A stretch of 64,000 nucleotides of DNA, taken from NCBI GenBank assembly GCA_018894105.1, contig CM032118.1:29678690-29742689 (forward strand). The letters run 5' to 3'. Shown one piece after another: positions 10,900-23,700 of this stretch (within the stretch, counting starts at the first letter, position 1; each line of letters begins with the position of its first letter). The stretch comes from Jacaranda mimosifolia (Eukaryota > Streptophyta > Magnoliopsida > Lamiales > Bignoniaceae). Below the pieces are notes generated by a model. It had not been told where the DNA came from. It worked only from the letters and a program-made list of their open reading frames with translations, and did no database searches. The translations under genes and the position numbers were made by a program.

Positions 10900-11700
10900 T
10901 AACTATTCAAGGAGTTGTAATGTCCAAAATGGCCTGAATTTTTTGTGAGTTCGCTTCAATACCTCTTCGGCTAACAATGTAACCCAAAAATTTACCTCCC
11001 CTCACCCCGAATGTGTACTTGTTGGGTTGAGCTTCATACCAAACGCTCTTAATATTGAGAATGTGTGGTTGAGGTCGATTAGGTGATTTTGTGCTTTTTT
11101 TGTTTTGACGATCATGCCGTCGACATAGACCTCCATGGACCTCCCAATCTTATTTTTTAACAAAAAGTTTACTAGTCTCTAATAAATTACACCTGCGTTT
11201 TTTAGCCCAAAAGGTTTGACCAAAAAATAGTGACGACAAAAGAGGTCATATCCTTGTCCTCGGGTGCCATGAAGATTTGCTAATAACCTTGAAATGCATC
11301 CATCATACTTAGCAAATCACAACCAGTAGTAAAATCTACTAACAAATCTATACAAGGCAGAGGGTAAGGATCTTTAGGGCAAGCTTTATTTAAATTAGTG
11401 AAATCATTACACATTCACCACTTTCTCTCATTTTTAAGGACAAGGACTATATTACAAAGATATTGAATCTCTACAATGTATCCTGCCTCTGAAAGTTTGT
11501 TGACCTCTTTCTCGATGATTTGGCATCGTTCAGCATTGAAGGTTCTTGTCTTCTGCTTCACTGGTTTGAACGAGAGATCCACATTCAGACAGTGGATGAT
11601 GACACTGAGGTCAATTCCTTGGAGGTCGGAAGCCTTCCAAGCAAAACATCAACATTCTTCTTGAGAAAATCGACCATGAGGCATTCCATGCTGCTGCCCA
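10900..11700 (-). pseudogene. gypsy/Tat reverse transcriptase (dead)
   Basis: Minus-strand pieces in order are FNAERCQIIEKEVNKLSEAG, DFTNLNKACPKDPYPLPCID, LLSMMDAFQGY, and EVYVDGMIVKTKKAQNHL with GMKLNPNKYTFGVRGGKFLG. These are the classic plant gypsy RT blocks. The catalytic YVDD box reads YVDG. There are in-frame stops, for example after ERKW and after AFQGY. Length and order match the family, but the enzyme cannot be functional. Confidence 0.9.
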
Positions 11701-12119
11701 TATCAGTTCCAACTCTGGTGGTCTTATCGGGTTTCCTGGCTCCAGCTCGATTGTCTTGAACACGCCGATAGACTTAACCCTAGTCTCCTCCAACTTTCTT
11801 TTCTTGCTTGACTATCCATCCTCGGGTTCTGCTATTGGGGCGTCCCCTGATGATTTCAATTTGGGTTGGCTTTTCTGTTCATTTGCCTCGACTAAAATTA
11901 TATAGCACCACCAAGCCTCTTTCATGTTGCAAAGGAGTTCATCTGTCCTAGCAGCTGTTGGAAATTTGACCTACATATGATAGGTCGAGATAATAGCACG
12001 GAATTCATTCAATGTTGGTCACGTAATGATAATGTTGTAGGCAAAGGGTATGTCGATGACTAGGTAGTTAACCATCAGAGTTATGTGCCTAGGAGCCTCC
12101 CCAAATGATGTGGACAAAT

Positions 12120-12431
12120 TTATGGATCCTTCGGGATGATCTTCGACCCCCCAAATCCGACCAATGGGGTGTGGACGGGCTCAAATTTTAACTTGCCCAT
12201 GTTTATTCTCTTCAAGGTGGATAGGAAAATAATGTTTGTTGAGCTCCCATTGTCGACCAGCACCTTCCTGGCCTCAAAGTTTGCAATTTCAACAGAGACC
12301 ACCAAAGGGCAATCTAACTTGGTGTTAGCCCCATGATTCTCGATGTAGGAGAGGTCTGTGTCAGAGAAAGATATTAGCTCCGCACTAGTCGATAGTTGGG
12401 AGACTATTTCAACAAAAGAGGATTTGGTCAA
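12120..12431 (-). pseudogene. gypsy/Tat aspartic protease region (dead)
   Basis: The minus-strand open stretch contains VEIANFEARKVLVDNGSSTN, where the usual active-site D-T/S-G is DNG, followed by IIFLSTLKRINMGKL. This is the typical plant gypsy protease surrounding. Upstream, 12640-12740 encodes HQQKGHDTEDYFNLHDEIER, the gag C-terminal block that normally precedes the protease. The Thr/Ser to Asn change at the active site may reflect decay. Confidence 0.85.
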
Positions 12432-12989
12432 TTCTAGCCTTCGTTGGTTTTGCCTTCTGACCGACTTTGAGTCCTCCCTAGTTGGGTCTCCCGCGATAGT
12501 ATCGATTACTCCTCTGATGGGTGCGTGGGGATCATATGTAGGTCTTTTCCCTTATCTTCTTTCTTTAGGCTAGCTGACCTTTCTCTACCAGGAGTCTGGT
12601 CGGTTATACCCACTACTTGTTGTGCTCTCTTATCAACAAATATTTTTAGATGGCCTTGTCGAATCAGCCTTTCAATCTCATCGTGGAGGTTGAAATAATC
12701 CTCCGTGTCATGGCCCTTCTGCTGATGAAAATGTCAGTATTTTTTGGACCTTTTCATGGCTTCTGTCTCAGTTAGCTTCTCGAGTTTCTTGAGGAGGTTG
12801 TCATGTTGGATGGCGAACAGTACCTCATTTCTTATGGCAGTGAGCATATTGTAGTTGTGGAGACGTTTGATCAAAGATCGATGATCATTTATGTGCTGAT
12901 AATCATCTTTTTGTTTCTACTTCTTCTTGTCGACTTTGGGATTGCCATACTTGAGCCTATTCATGCCTTCATGAGTCATGTACCTCTTT

Positions 12990-14086
12990 GTGAGGTCAAG
13001 TAGCTCCTTCATTAACTTGGGTCACTTCCTAACGAAGGCGGTGGCGCACTTCTTATGGCGAAGGCCCAAAAAAACCACATCGATCAGAAACTCAATCCGA
13101 GGGCAGTCTATCTTTAAGACCTTGGTGTTGAACCTGTTAAAGTAGTCATGAAGAGACTCTCTTTCATTCTGTTTAACAGTGCGTAGATAGGTATGAGGGA
13201 GCTTCGCCTTCCTCCGACTAGTGAACTAATGGAAGAACTTGTCACACAGCTGGTCGTAGAAGTGGATTGATGCTAGCTTGAGTTTAGAAAACCAATCGAA
13301 TGCGATTCCCTAAAAAATAGTGACCGGTATCTTGGCATGGACGTAGTCGGTATGCCTGCGTAATTGCATCATGTGCTCGAACTGAAGTAAATGCTCACTT
13401 GGGTCCGACGAACCATCGTATCTCGGGTATCCAGTGAGAACCTTAGCATCGACGACAATATGTTCATCGACTATCTCGTGGATGAATGGTGACTCCCTCT
13501 CTCAACGAAACCTTGGAGCGCTATGATAAAGTGGGTTTCTCTTAGAGTTCCTCAAAATTTCTTTGAGACACCTGTTCCATTGTTGTACCTGGTGGGACAC
13601 CTCTTTCCATTCTTCTCAATCGGCCTGGGATGTATTTCTATTCATTTGGGCCTTAGGCGCTTGATAATTTCAAGCTGCGAAGCTTGAAAAGATCGAGCGT
13701 GATGGTTGATCGAGTTGGTGACCTCTTCATGGGATAGCGCAGGGCTCTTCCCCCGGGAACCGCCCCAGGCTATGCTTCTACCGGGTAAGGGGACGTCTGG
13801 TTTCTTGTCGGCCCATTTCCTCTCTTGGGGGCCTCTCATCTCGTTAAATAGGCTGAGGAGTAGCACTGGCAACTGGGCTATTGACAGGAGCTGACAGTTG
13901 GGCAGAAATTTTACCAGATATCTGCTCGCTTATTAGCTGCATGAGTTGAGGCACGGTCAAGGTGATCATTTGTTCTGTCTGGAAGCTAGGTCCCGCCACG
14001 TCTGGTTCTTGTTGGGGTCGAGGATGAGGGGTTGGGGATCTTCTGTTCTCCTCTCTTTCAAAAATGGCTCGCTTAGTGTTAACCAT
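12990..14086 (-). pseudogene. gypsy/Tat gag (dead)
   Basis: A start at 14086 gives MVNTKRAIFEREENRRSP and a Gln/Pro-rich N-terminus with TVPQLMQLISEQI. The capsid-like domain follows: YDGSSDPSEHLLQFEHMMQL, ESLHDYFNRFNTKVLKI and FLGLRHKKCATA. Frameshifts lie near 13850 and 13630, and stops interrupt the capsid part (after PVTIF and after KFFH). The ATG lies 44 bases from the LTR end, just past the primer site. Confidence 0.85.
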
Positions 14087-14129
14087 TTTTCTCGAGCATG
14101 GACTCAAGTTTCCCACAGACGGCGCCAAA

Positions 14130-14902
14130 TGATGAGGGTTGAAATTGCTTTGAAGTGTATTGGATTGAAATTCAATTTAGTCAATTGGGTAGAGGTCGAT
14201 GAAAATGCTCTCAAAGTATGAGGGTCGAGTCATATGATCAATAGCAAACATCAAGCTAGTCGAGGGCACCTTGGCTAATGCACTCCGACACTCAAGTCAA
14301 TGTAATCAACTAGAAAATAGAGTAGCAAAGTGAGGGCTTTAGAATGATAAATGACATATCTTGCTGAAGGCTGGCAATGGGGTACTTATAGCCTTCTCAT
14401 TGTAGCTGATATGTCTATGGTGCCCTTATTAAGCATCAAGGGTTAGGTCCTTTAAGTCTTTTCTAGCTTGTGAACTATTTCAGGTGGCGCTACTTAGGAA
14501 AAGGTGCTACACTGGAGGCGCGCCCTGACCTGGCACGGTTGAAAAGGCAATACGGGTAGTGGCATATGCCATTAATGCAGAGGCAAGCCGCATGGCAGAC
14601 CATTCAATGCTGCTAAGAGATTGTCGCCTAAGATCGACCTCCAAGGTCGAGATAAATAACTCTGGTAGACTCTGATCGACATAGTGTAACTTTGTTGGGT
14701 CTGAGTCTTCTCGACTAACCGCTAAATGCAGTATCTTTGGCGGTGGTCGACCACAGCCTAGTCAATAAGCCGAAAATTGTCAGTATGCTCAACATCCGAT
14801 CGATGATGTGGTCAGCCCAAAACAGGTTGGCTAACTGGGTAATTGGGCCGCCTAGGGCTTGGTCGAGTATTATTATTGGGGTGGACCTGTTGGGCTATCC
14901 CA
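14130..14902 (-). repeat. 5' LTR of the gypsy/Tat element
   Basis: On the minus strand, the sequence just downstream (14108-14129) reads TTTGGCGCCGTCTGTGGGAA, the usual leader/primer-site block of this gypsy group. This places the LTR end at the TG at 14130. A TATA box (GGCTATAAGTACCCC on the minus strand, near 14379-14393) fits an LTR promoter. The outer end at 14902 (TGGGATAGCCC on the minus strand) is a best guess. No second LTR was found near the left end, so the element is truncated at its 3' side. Confidence 0.7.
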
Positions 14903-14940
14903 TATCAATTTTATTTTAAAGTTACAATTAATATTTGTCC

Positions 14941-14950
14941 AAGTGGGAGA
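14941..14950 (+). promoter_or_regulatory. polypurine tract of outer retrotransposon
   Basis: AAGTGGGAGA stands directly before the right LTR, as expected for priming plus-strand synthesis. With the primer site at 4983 it confirms that 4516-15399 is one plus-strand element interrupted by the gypsy insertion. Confidence 0.8.
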
Positions 14951-14951
14951 A

Positions 14952-15399
14952 TGTTGGAATTTTAATCAAATATGTGGACTTATATTAATTGAATTTGTTT
15001 GCTAATAAAATAAAAAAGGGTTAATTAATACGATTAATGAGATATGACTCATAAGACCTATTATTTTGACCCAATATTGTTAAGGCCTTTTCTTAGCAGA
15101 TTTGGTATAACAACTGGTGTAGGCCCAATCTTAAAAGCCCATAATGGGAGGGCTCTTTAGGGTTTTATCATATATATTGTGGCTATGTCCCCTTTCACTC
15201 CACGTTTTGATATTGTGATCCCATTAAAGCTATTAAGTAGTTTGTGTGAGAATGAAAGGAAAACTTAGCAATCAATCTTGAAATTGCAGGAATCATTGAT
15301 CATCACTCTCATAATTCAAAAAGTATCAAAAATTAATTAATTATATAGTGTTTTGATTCCATAGATATAGATGAATCTTGAGTAGATTTATTTCTTACA
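14952..15399 (+). repeat. LTR (right) of outer LTR retrotransposon
   Basis: Direct copy of 4516-4980, starting TGTTGGAATTTTAATC and ending TTATTTCTTACA. It lacks the extended (TA)n tract of the left copy. The flanking 5-mers TAATC (left) and TAAAT (right) agree only partly, so the target-site duplication is decayed or uncertain. Confidence 0.9.
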
Positions 15400-15943
15400 T
15401 AAATTTCAACAAATTATCGTATAGTACGTCGATATGCTCAAGTAAATGGATCGGGCATTTGGTTAGGTATAGGTCTGGCGTGTTACTGATTTAGGAGACC
15501 AACCGCCCTAAATATGATCCCATTTTTAAAATGAAAATTTTGTTATTATTGGCGCCCTTACTCCTTTTTGCATTTAAATTTTTTGCCTTTTCATAACAAA
15601 ACAGTGTACTTATGCTGTTAAAAGATATGATAGTCCATATCAACTATTCAAGCATTGAGGCAAATAGGCCCAGACTGCCTGAAATGATAAATTTATTTTC
15701 CATGGCATAATCATTGAATTATGCATATGAAGTTCAACAGATTAATGATGAACCATACAAGTACCCACCTACATTCACTTCAAACTTGATAAAACTCAAA
15801 CCCTTGTTATTCCTATCTTATTATTTCTTTTTTGATTTTTTTCTTTTGACGAAGAAAAAGCATTCGTTAGTGTTTCAAACTAAAGTTTGTGTCATGGCCT
15901 TAAAGCATCCGAATAGATTTATTCAATTTTCCAACGAGATTTG
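15400..15943. other. non-coding stretch
   Basis: No gene or repeat recognised. Short open frames here lack any recognisable domain. Confidence 0.4.
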
Positions 15944-16333
15944 GAGGGTGTTTGGGTGAGCTTATAAGCTCCTCAAAACATCTTATAAAATATTTAAAAG
16001 TTTATAAGTTGATAAAAAGTGTTTAGTAATTTTTTAAAAAAAGAACTTATAAGATCATGAAATAAGATGTTATGAGCTTATAAACTCTTTTAAAAAAAAA
16101 AAAAGGAAGATCCTAACTTATTTTTAAGATCTTAACATACACCTTCATTTTTAACCATTTTAATTATAAAATTGTCATTATTAACATCTTATAAGCTCCA
16201 CAAATCTTATTATATCCAAACACTTCAACAACTTATTTTAAAAATAAGATCTAACATCTTATAAGCTCCAAAAATATTTTATAAGATGTAGGAGCTTATA
16301 AAATGTTTAAAATAAATTTAGCCAAAGGCCCTC
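15944..16333. mobile_element. MITE, hAT/Harbinger-like ends
   Basis: The ends GAGGGTGTTTGGGT and (reverse complemented) GAGGGCCTTTGGCT form short terminal inverted repeats. The interior has repeated ATCTTATAAGCTCC motifs in both orientations, so it can fold on itself. It is 390 bases, with no ORF and no clear target-site duplication. Confidence 0.6.
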
Positions 16334-17039
16334 TTAGTCAATTCCAACCACGAGTTTTCAAAGGTGATCTTAATTAATATTTTTACTTCATTTTTGTCGG
16401 TGGTAAGTGGAAACATCCAGATTTTTTAATTAATAATTAATATTTTCGGTATATCATACATTTAATTGATTCAATAAATAAATAAGTTATTGGTAGTTGT
16501 TAATGACATATTGTTGATTCTGAATTAATTCTTAATGGTTAATATTTTTGATGTCATTAATTATAAATAATTCACTAAAAAGAGAGAGGTTTCTTACACT
16601 TTGATGGGGAAAATTGCCTTTTTTGTCTCAAAATTTAACTGTGTGTGTACACTGTTGGTTCCAAATTTATGCCACTCAACACATTTAGTCCAATTTTTTT
16701 AATTTTTTTAACCTTTTTAGTCCTCCGTCCTTAATTTCCATTAAACATTGATGGAAAGTATTAAAATAAAAGGATTAATTACTCATAGACTTCTAAAGTT
16801 TGATTTACTTACGAAAAAAAACCAAAAATACTGAAAAATATAAAATATTTATTAACCTTTATTAAAAAAATAAAAAAAATAAAAAAGCTAAAGAAAATAA
16901 ATTACACAAAACCTCTGTAAAAGATATATTCAGAATATCATATTTACATATATGTGTATATATATTATATGAAAATGATTATAATTATTAAAATACTTAT
17001 TTAAAATTATATTACATTGTTAGGGTAATAGTTTAAGAT

Positions 17040-17440
17040 TTTATTTTTATTTTTTATTTTAATTAATAAATAAACTTAATTATATTTAGCTATATTATTT
17101 TAGATATATTTATTACTTTAAAATTATAAAATATGTAGTTTCAAATTATGAAATTATGTTTTAAGATAATAGATTTTTATTTTTATTTTATTTTTTAAAA
17201 TTTTACTTCTTTTTTTCTTAATTAACAAATAAATTTAACTTAATCTAATTAAATTATTTTAGATATATTCATTATTTTAACATTATTGAGTATGTAATTG
17301 AAAATTATAAAATTATATTATTTAAGAGATGGATTTAATTTTAATTTTAATTTTTCTAATTTTTACTTATTTTATTTTTTAATTAGTAAATACGTTGAAT
17401 TAACTTGATTTAAATTACTTTAGATATGTTTATGATTTAA
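17040..17440. repeat. degenerate tandem repeat, about 160-base period
   Basis: The motif TTTTAGATATATTTATTA recurs near 17099, 17259 and 17419 with variants, each preceded by a TTAATTAATAAATAAAC-like block. About two and a half AT-rich copies are present. Confidence 0.5.
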
Positions 17441-17591
17441 ATTTTTATTGTTTTAATCCAACTTGAATCTAAAAATTATTCAATATTTCAGAAATTTATT
17501 AGTAATAAAATATATTTATATTTATTATGAGTAATAGTGGCAAATAAGTGGGTTAGGTTGGATATGGATTGGGTCCGTATGGGTTAGGTTC

Positions 17592-20500
17592 TATGGCACC
17601 CCACTCAGGATAATCCCTAAGCCGAGATGTCACCAATTTAATCTTAAATCATAATCCACAAGATAGTCAATAGGCCCATAAGAAAATTTGCAAAATCATC
17701 AAAGACAACAACATGCTCTAACTTAAACAAATTACCACAAAGGTACTATATACATCTCATAAGTCATCTAATATCATTCAACACAATATATACATGCCAA
17801 ATATCTTAATTTCAAACTTAACATATTACATCATTTCTAAGTCAAAGCATAGCAATCAAATGAACCTATAAGCACACAAAAGCACCTAATCTATTACAGA
17901 ATAGATTCTCAAGTCCAAGTCATAAGCTCACGTCCTTCACTTAATCCTATATGAGAAAATCAAGAATAACATAAAATAGCAAGTCCAAAGGACTTAGTGA
18001 AGGAAGCGCAACAGACAAACGAATGGAGCTATCAAAGAAACAGTAATTCAACGGAATATTAACTGGCATAATATTGCAAAGAAAAACATGAATATGCCAG
18101 AACATAGACATTTACCATATTCGAGGCCACTAATAGATACTAGTTTAGGAGTTATTACCATCAGCTCGAATAGTTCGGCCATCTCAACCGGTTTAGTTCT
18201 AGAGGTTTCGCCGTCGGCTCATTCGGCTCGGACATCAGCCCGATCTAGACCAAAAAAACTACACCATCCTTATTGCTTATTAATCAGAGCACTAATAGGA
18301 GCAAACAAACCCAAGCATAATATGTAGTCTAAATAATCCAAGCATAACATGCATATCAGATTGTCCTTATTCCCGCATCATAGTACAAGTAATCCAAGCA
18401 CGGCAGCTCGAGCATGACAACTCGGCAATACAAGTAATTCAAGCATGACGGCTCGGTAATGACCCTTGGCCTAATAGTTTTTCCCATATATATATCATGT
18501 ATTAAAGCCAGTTTCCGAAAAGGCCACACAAATGCTAGACAGAATGTAACCAAGTATGTCAGCAAGGCAAAACAATTAATAGCATGGAACAATTCAAATA
18601 GTCTGGCAAGGCAAGTCAACGATATACAAAATAGATTCAGATATGCCAACAAGGCCAATTACTAGTGTACAGATCGGATTTAAATTGGATGATATCAAAC
18701 TGGACAATGAAAGTTCTTGGCGCCAGAACGAAAATGCTCAATTTTATTAGAGGCAAAAGCAAGGAAGCAAACCCTCACATGGGTATGCAAATAAATTAAT
18801 AGATAACAACCAAGAGTTCAAACAAATCAAGGAATTCAATAATCAAGAATCAATTATTTCCCAAAACAAAGACAAGCTTAACCCTCATAGGGGTATACAA
18901 AGTAATTACCAAATTGGTAGGCCCTTACCTTAAAACTCTTCAGACATTATATCCACGCCTTATGGTCCGAGAGACCCTGGATCCTTATCTCCTATTCCAA
19001 AAGGGCATATTCAATATCAAAATGCTTGTATCACTTCTTAAATAATAACTAGTTTTCCAATTAGTACAATATTTTAGGGTCTCGGTTCCGAAAATATCGT
19101 AAGATGTCATGTTAACTATCTCATTAACGCTACAATATTTACAAAAGTCATATTTACTCCGGTGGATGAATCAATTCATATTCCTATCTTACATGTCCTT
19201 GCAAAGTTACATAAAGGTCGGTCATGTAATTACACCGATTAACTTTATTAACAATAATTATGTTTCAATTACCAATCTGGGCCCACTAGCACTGTGCACA
19301 ACTTATATATCCAAGTAATTAGGCTTGACATCATAGATCTTATCCTGATAGTCCATGTTTACAATTTTGTACAATTAATCTTAACTTAACATCAGTAATT
19401 ATTTCAACATTTTAACCGAGCTCAATTAGGAGACATTTAACTGTTTAATTAGAATTTTACCCAAAATCTTGAATTTAATGCTCTAAGTCTATGAATAATA
19501 AATCTAGGCTATCCAAACAAATTTTACATGTTTTCCTAATAACAAGCAATCTTCATGACATTACACAATTTGGATTCCTCAATTACATCAATTGTCCATA
19601 TTTAATGATAATTAGCTTCTAATTAACGATCTGAGTTCAAGTTTTACTCTATATTAAAATCATATACAATTATTCTAGTTCATAATCATAATTTTGGTCC
19701 AATTAAATTAGTTTTACATTAGAATTTAGGCTATCAACTTAATCAAATTAAATTAGGAATCAATCATCTGATTAATCAGTGTTTTACCTAATTGACCGAA
19801 TTCGAGGCCAAATCATCACGTGGTAACAGCCAACATGCACTCTAATCGCCATCACAATCAAACTAGTGGTCAGTCACCGAAATATCGCCGCCATGCTGTT
19901 GTGCGCTGCCACCGGAATAGAGTCGCAACACCATTAAAAGATGCGCCTTGCTGCGCTGATCAACAACCCCAAATCAATTCCAACACCCGCCATCTTCTTA
20001 TCCCCCAATTTAGCACAAATCAATGATGCTCCGTCATTGCCATCATGCCGATTTTTCTTCAATTACTCCTCTATCCATCGTTGGTTCCTCAAATTGAAGA
20101 CACCATTATCTTCCTTGCGGTGAGCCCATCAAAACCTATACCTTGGTCACCGCAGAAAGCCATCGAAAATGCCTTGTCTACCACCTCCACCATGGGCTTC
20201 GCCTCGATTTCCAATTCCCATCGTTTCGCCAGCCGATTTGGGAGGTGGTGGGTATGGATGTATTCGTTGAGCTAAGAAGAGGGTGGTGGTCTTGGTTTTG
20301 AGTTTTGTGGTCACAGCGAAAGGGTGGTTGATGGAGGAGAAACATAGCTGTATGTGAGAATAAGGAAAATGGGGATGGGGTATTCTATATATATTTTCAA
20401 CTCTTTGGAACTTTGAATTCCACCCCAAAACTCTTCTCAGCTTGTCAATTGGGTCCTTCAACCTTTTTAGTACCTTACATTGGCCCCTAAAACTTCAATT

Positions 20501-20704
20501 CATTTTACAATTGAGCCCTAGGACAATTTAGTGTCTTAAATTGACCCATTTAACCCTAAATATTTATAATTTGACCCCCAAAACTTATAAAATTATAGCA
20601 ATTAGGTCCTCTTTATTTATATTTTGAACCCCAAAATTTTTGTCAAATTAATATTTTGATTTTTAAAATCTTATTTTCTAAAATGCTAAATTTAAGGGTG
20701 TTAC
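17592..20704 (-). repeat. 3' LTR (long form) of minus-strand gypsy-type element
   Basis: On the minus strand it starts TGTAACACCC, a common start of plant gypsy LTRs, and ends GGTGCCATA. It is preceded on the minus strand by the polypurine tract AAGAGGGGGAGA (20706-20720). Its two ends match 24865-26204 closely, but the middle (about 18535-20315) is absent from the other copy. A TATA-rich block lies near 20385. Flanking 5-mers GGTTC (17587-17591) and GGCTC (26205-26209) look like a target-site duplication with one change. Confidence 0.85.
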
Positions 20705-23700
20705 AATCTCCCCCTCTTAAAAGAATCTGGTCCCCATATTCTCATCTTTGACTGGAAGACTTCGGTTAACGCCGACACATATAACGCTCTTGTTTCCTTG
20801 TTACCTCGATCACATGTGGATTTTTTCCATTGTCATTATATACTTCCTCAAATCCTTGGTGACATTTATCTCGCCAAGATATTAGGAATCTCTCCTTTTT
20901 GATTCTTTCCAATATATCCATTCTTACTAAGGCATGTGGTGTCATCTTATATTTCTAGGATTGACTAATAATCCCATAATACATGATTCCATTATCCGTC
21001 ATTACTTAAAGTTCCCCTTGATCTCCACGATCGTGCTTATAGGAAGTAATTAAACTATCCCGAAAAAGAATTTTAAACCTCCTTGGTGATCCCATGATAT
21101 CACTGAGCACTTTATGCTTATTTGAAATTGAGTAAACCTTACGCACATCATCACATGTCATTTTAATACTTAAGGTTCTCCATTATACCCTGATAGAGTA
21201 CATGCTGCAATTTAATAAATTACAAAACCACTATGGCAATGACGATCATTAACACCACAAGTTTAGGTATTTTCATGCATTTGACTAAGGTTCACAAAGA
21301 CTATACATGCTAGATACAATGGTGAACAATCTATCTACTGCTCCTTAAGTTCCATCTGAGAGATGTAGTCAAAAATATATGTGATCAAACTTATTTCTAA
21401 TGTTCAAAACTTAGACAGTACTCTCAACTACCTATTTTTCTTTATCCTTTGGAGCTCATTGGCCTCATTTCCTTAACTTACTTATTATGGCTTGAGCATT
21501 TTGTATTTCAACTCATTTTCGTGATAAATCATTAGTTTATATATCTAAGATCAAAGTTTTCCCATCATTGATACTTATACCTATCCTTTACTTATTTCGC
21601 CAACTTCAAACCCAGAGTGTTTGTCAATCTTATGTTGACCCAAATCTTACCTACCGCTACATTCACAATCCGCAAGAATTTCTCCTTTTTTCACTCTAAA
21701 ATGATATCTCTGTTTTATTAAAGCAATCACCATTTCAATAGTCATAAACATAAGCAAAATAGTTTATCTTATGACGTAAGTTTTCCTAAGGCAAATGAGA
21801 TTATTCTCATATAACAAAATTCCCTTTACAAGGCATATATGAATCTAGCATTTCCTTAGTTAATTTCACCAATGCACTTATTGATTTGAAAAGGGCCTGA
21901 ATACACTATTTGTACCAATTGGAAAAACTCCAGGAACTTTGTACTTTTAATATGGTTTCTGGTCGTACTTAATTATCCGTAGCTTTGATTCTGATAGGAT
22001 CATTACCTTAATGTTCACGAGGCCATAGCCCAAACACAGATGTAATATGGCTAGTTCCTCAATTCTAAGCAGTTTAATGGTTCCCAATAAGATCACTGTA
22101 ATTAATCCTAAAAATACGATAATTTTCTATGTATCATATTTACAAATATTGTAAGAACTCGAATTGACCTTAATAACATCATCTTGTTTCTTAATGTATG
22201 TATTACAAGAAGAAAGTAGTTCTCAATCCATCTTCTCCTCATATTTCTATCTTATGGTTATCACATCCTTAATTTCAATCCTAAACAAACCTTGGTGCTT
22301 GAATTAGGTTAAATAGCTTATGAGGAAAAAGACATCCTAATTCTCAAACTCGATGAGTCTTGTCAAGCTCTTAATATGATTCTACTAATTCTTATCAGTG
22401 ATGCAAAATCCCTCCTAAAAGTAAGCAGATACTTATTTTCTTTATTCATCAAGTTTACTTGATACTCCAATTTACTCGTCATTCCTTTATTCAAACCCTT
22501 ACGTTTTACTTATATGATCCTTTCAGTGATTGAGAGGGGTAAAACTCTAGAAATTCCTTAAGGCTATCTTTCATATGGTTTATGTTGTACTCTCAAGATT
22601 ACTAACCTCATTTGCTCATCAATAATGTTATAAGATCCGTCCTCCCACTGCCATAAGTTTTATGCCACAAACCTTCCTATCTTCGGATCTACTAGCAAGA
22701 GGAAAATAAGGTCTAATGGCATCTTCAGTTCTTCCCATGAGGTATTTCTAATGCAAGCGTCCTTATTGTGGTTTTTGAGCGTGATAGTTTTGTTGATCGA
22801 TAACCGTCCGCTATAATTTGGTTGTTATAGGTTTATCTTCACATTTTAGGATGTTTTACTGGTGTCATACCCTATCGTATTGTGATTCATGGCCTCAATA
22901 GACGAGCTTAGGTTCAATTTAGCCGAGATCTCTTAGAACTCAAATCAGCATATACGGTATACAAGATACAATTTTATTTATATATATGACTCAAGCGCGA
23001 TACTATCGTCATACATATAAATCAATGCTTAGCAGTTCTTGATAATATTTAAGCTATTAATCAACCTTGCCGACATTTGATTGATAATGGTAGAACTTAC
23101 TAAATCTCATATATTATTGTTATAATCAAATGTTCATCATCTCCCACTGACTGAGGTAAACTAGTCACTCATATGCATATATGCGTGCCTTGATCATTTC
23201 TCTAATTAGCAACAAGATTCTTTAATTTCCCTTGTCAATGCTAGGGTGCGCATTCCCAATTCAAGTATTGGTACCATTCCCATTCGCACCTTCTATATCC
23301 TCAAATTTGGGAACTGTATTCCATTTTGTCACTGATCTCTATCCTTTACTCACATTTCTACCTGTCATGATAACATCTTTTTCATCCTTCCTTTTTTTTT
23401 TCTTCCAACTCTCATTTAGTTGATTCCCTCGCCCTTATGTAATATTCCATGTATCTTAAAATTGGTTGTACCTGTGTCTCTTCCAATGTTTAATATGACC
23501 CCTCACGACTCCATTATTACCAACTGTCATTCCCTAGACAAATATATCATTTAGGTCACACTATACAAATTTATCAGATATTAACCTATCTTATGACCTT
23601 TGAAAATCTTCAACTGCAACTCTGTTCAGGAGAATCCTTAACTTTCAAATCCAAAATCTCACAAGACACATCTAAGCGTGAAATATTTCTGCAAATTTTC

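Noticed and set aside
18088..18327. Short open frames inside the long LTR (also 20147-20461)
   Set aside because: They lie within LTR sequence and show no domains.
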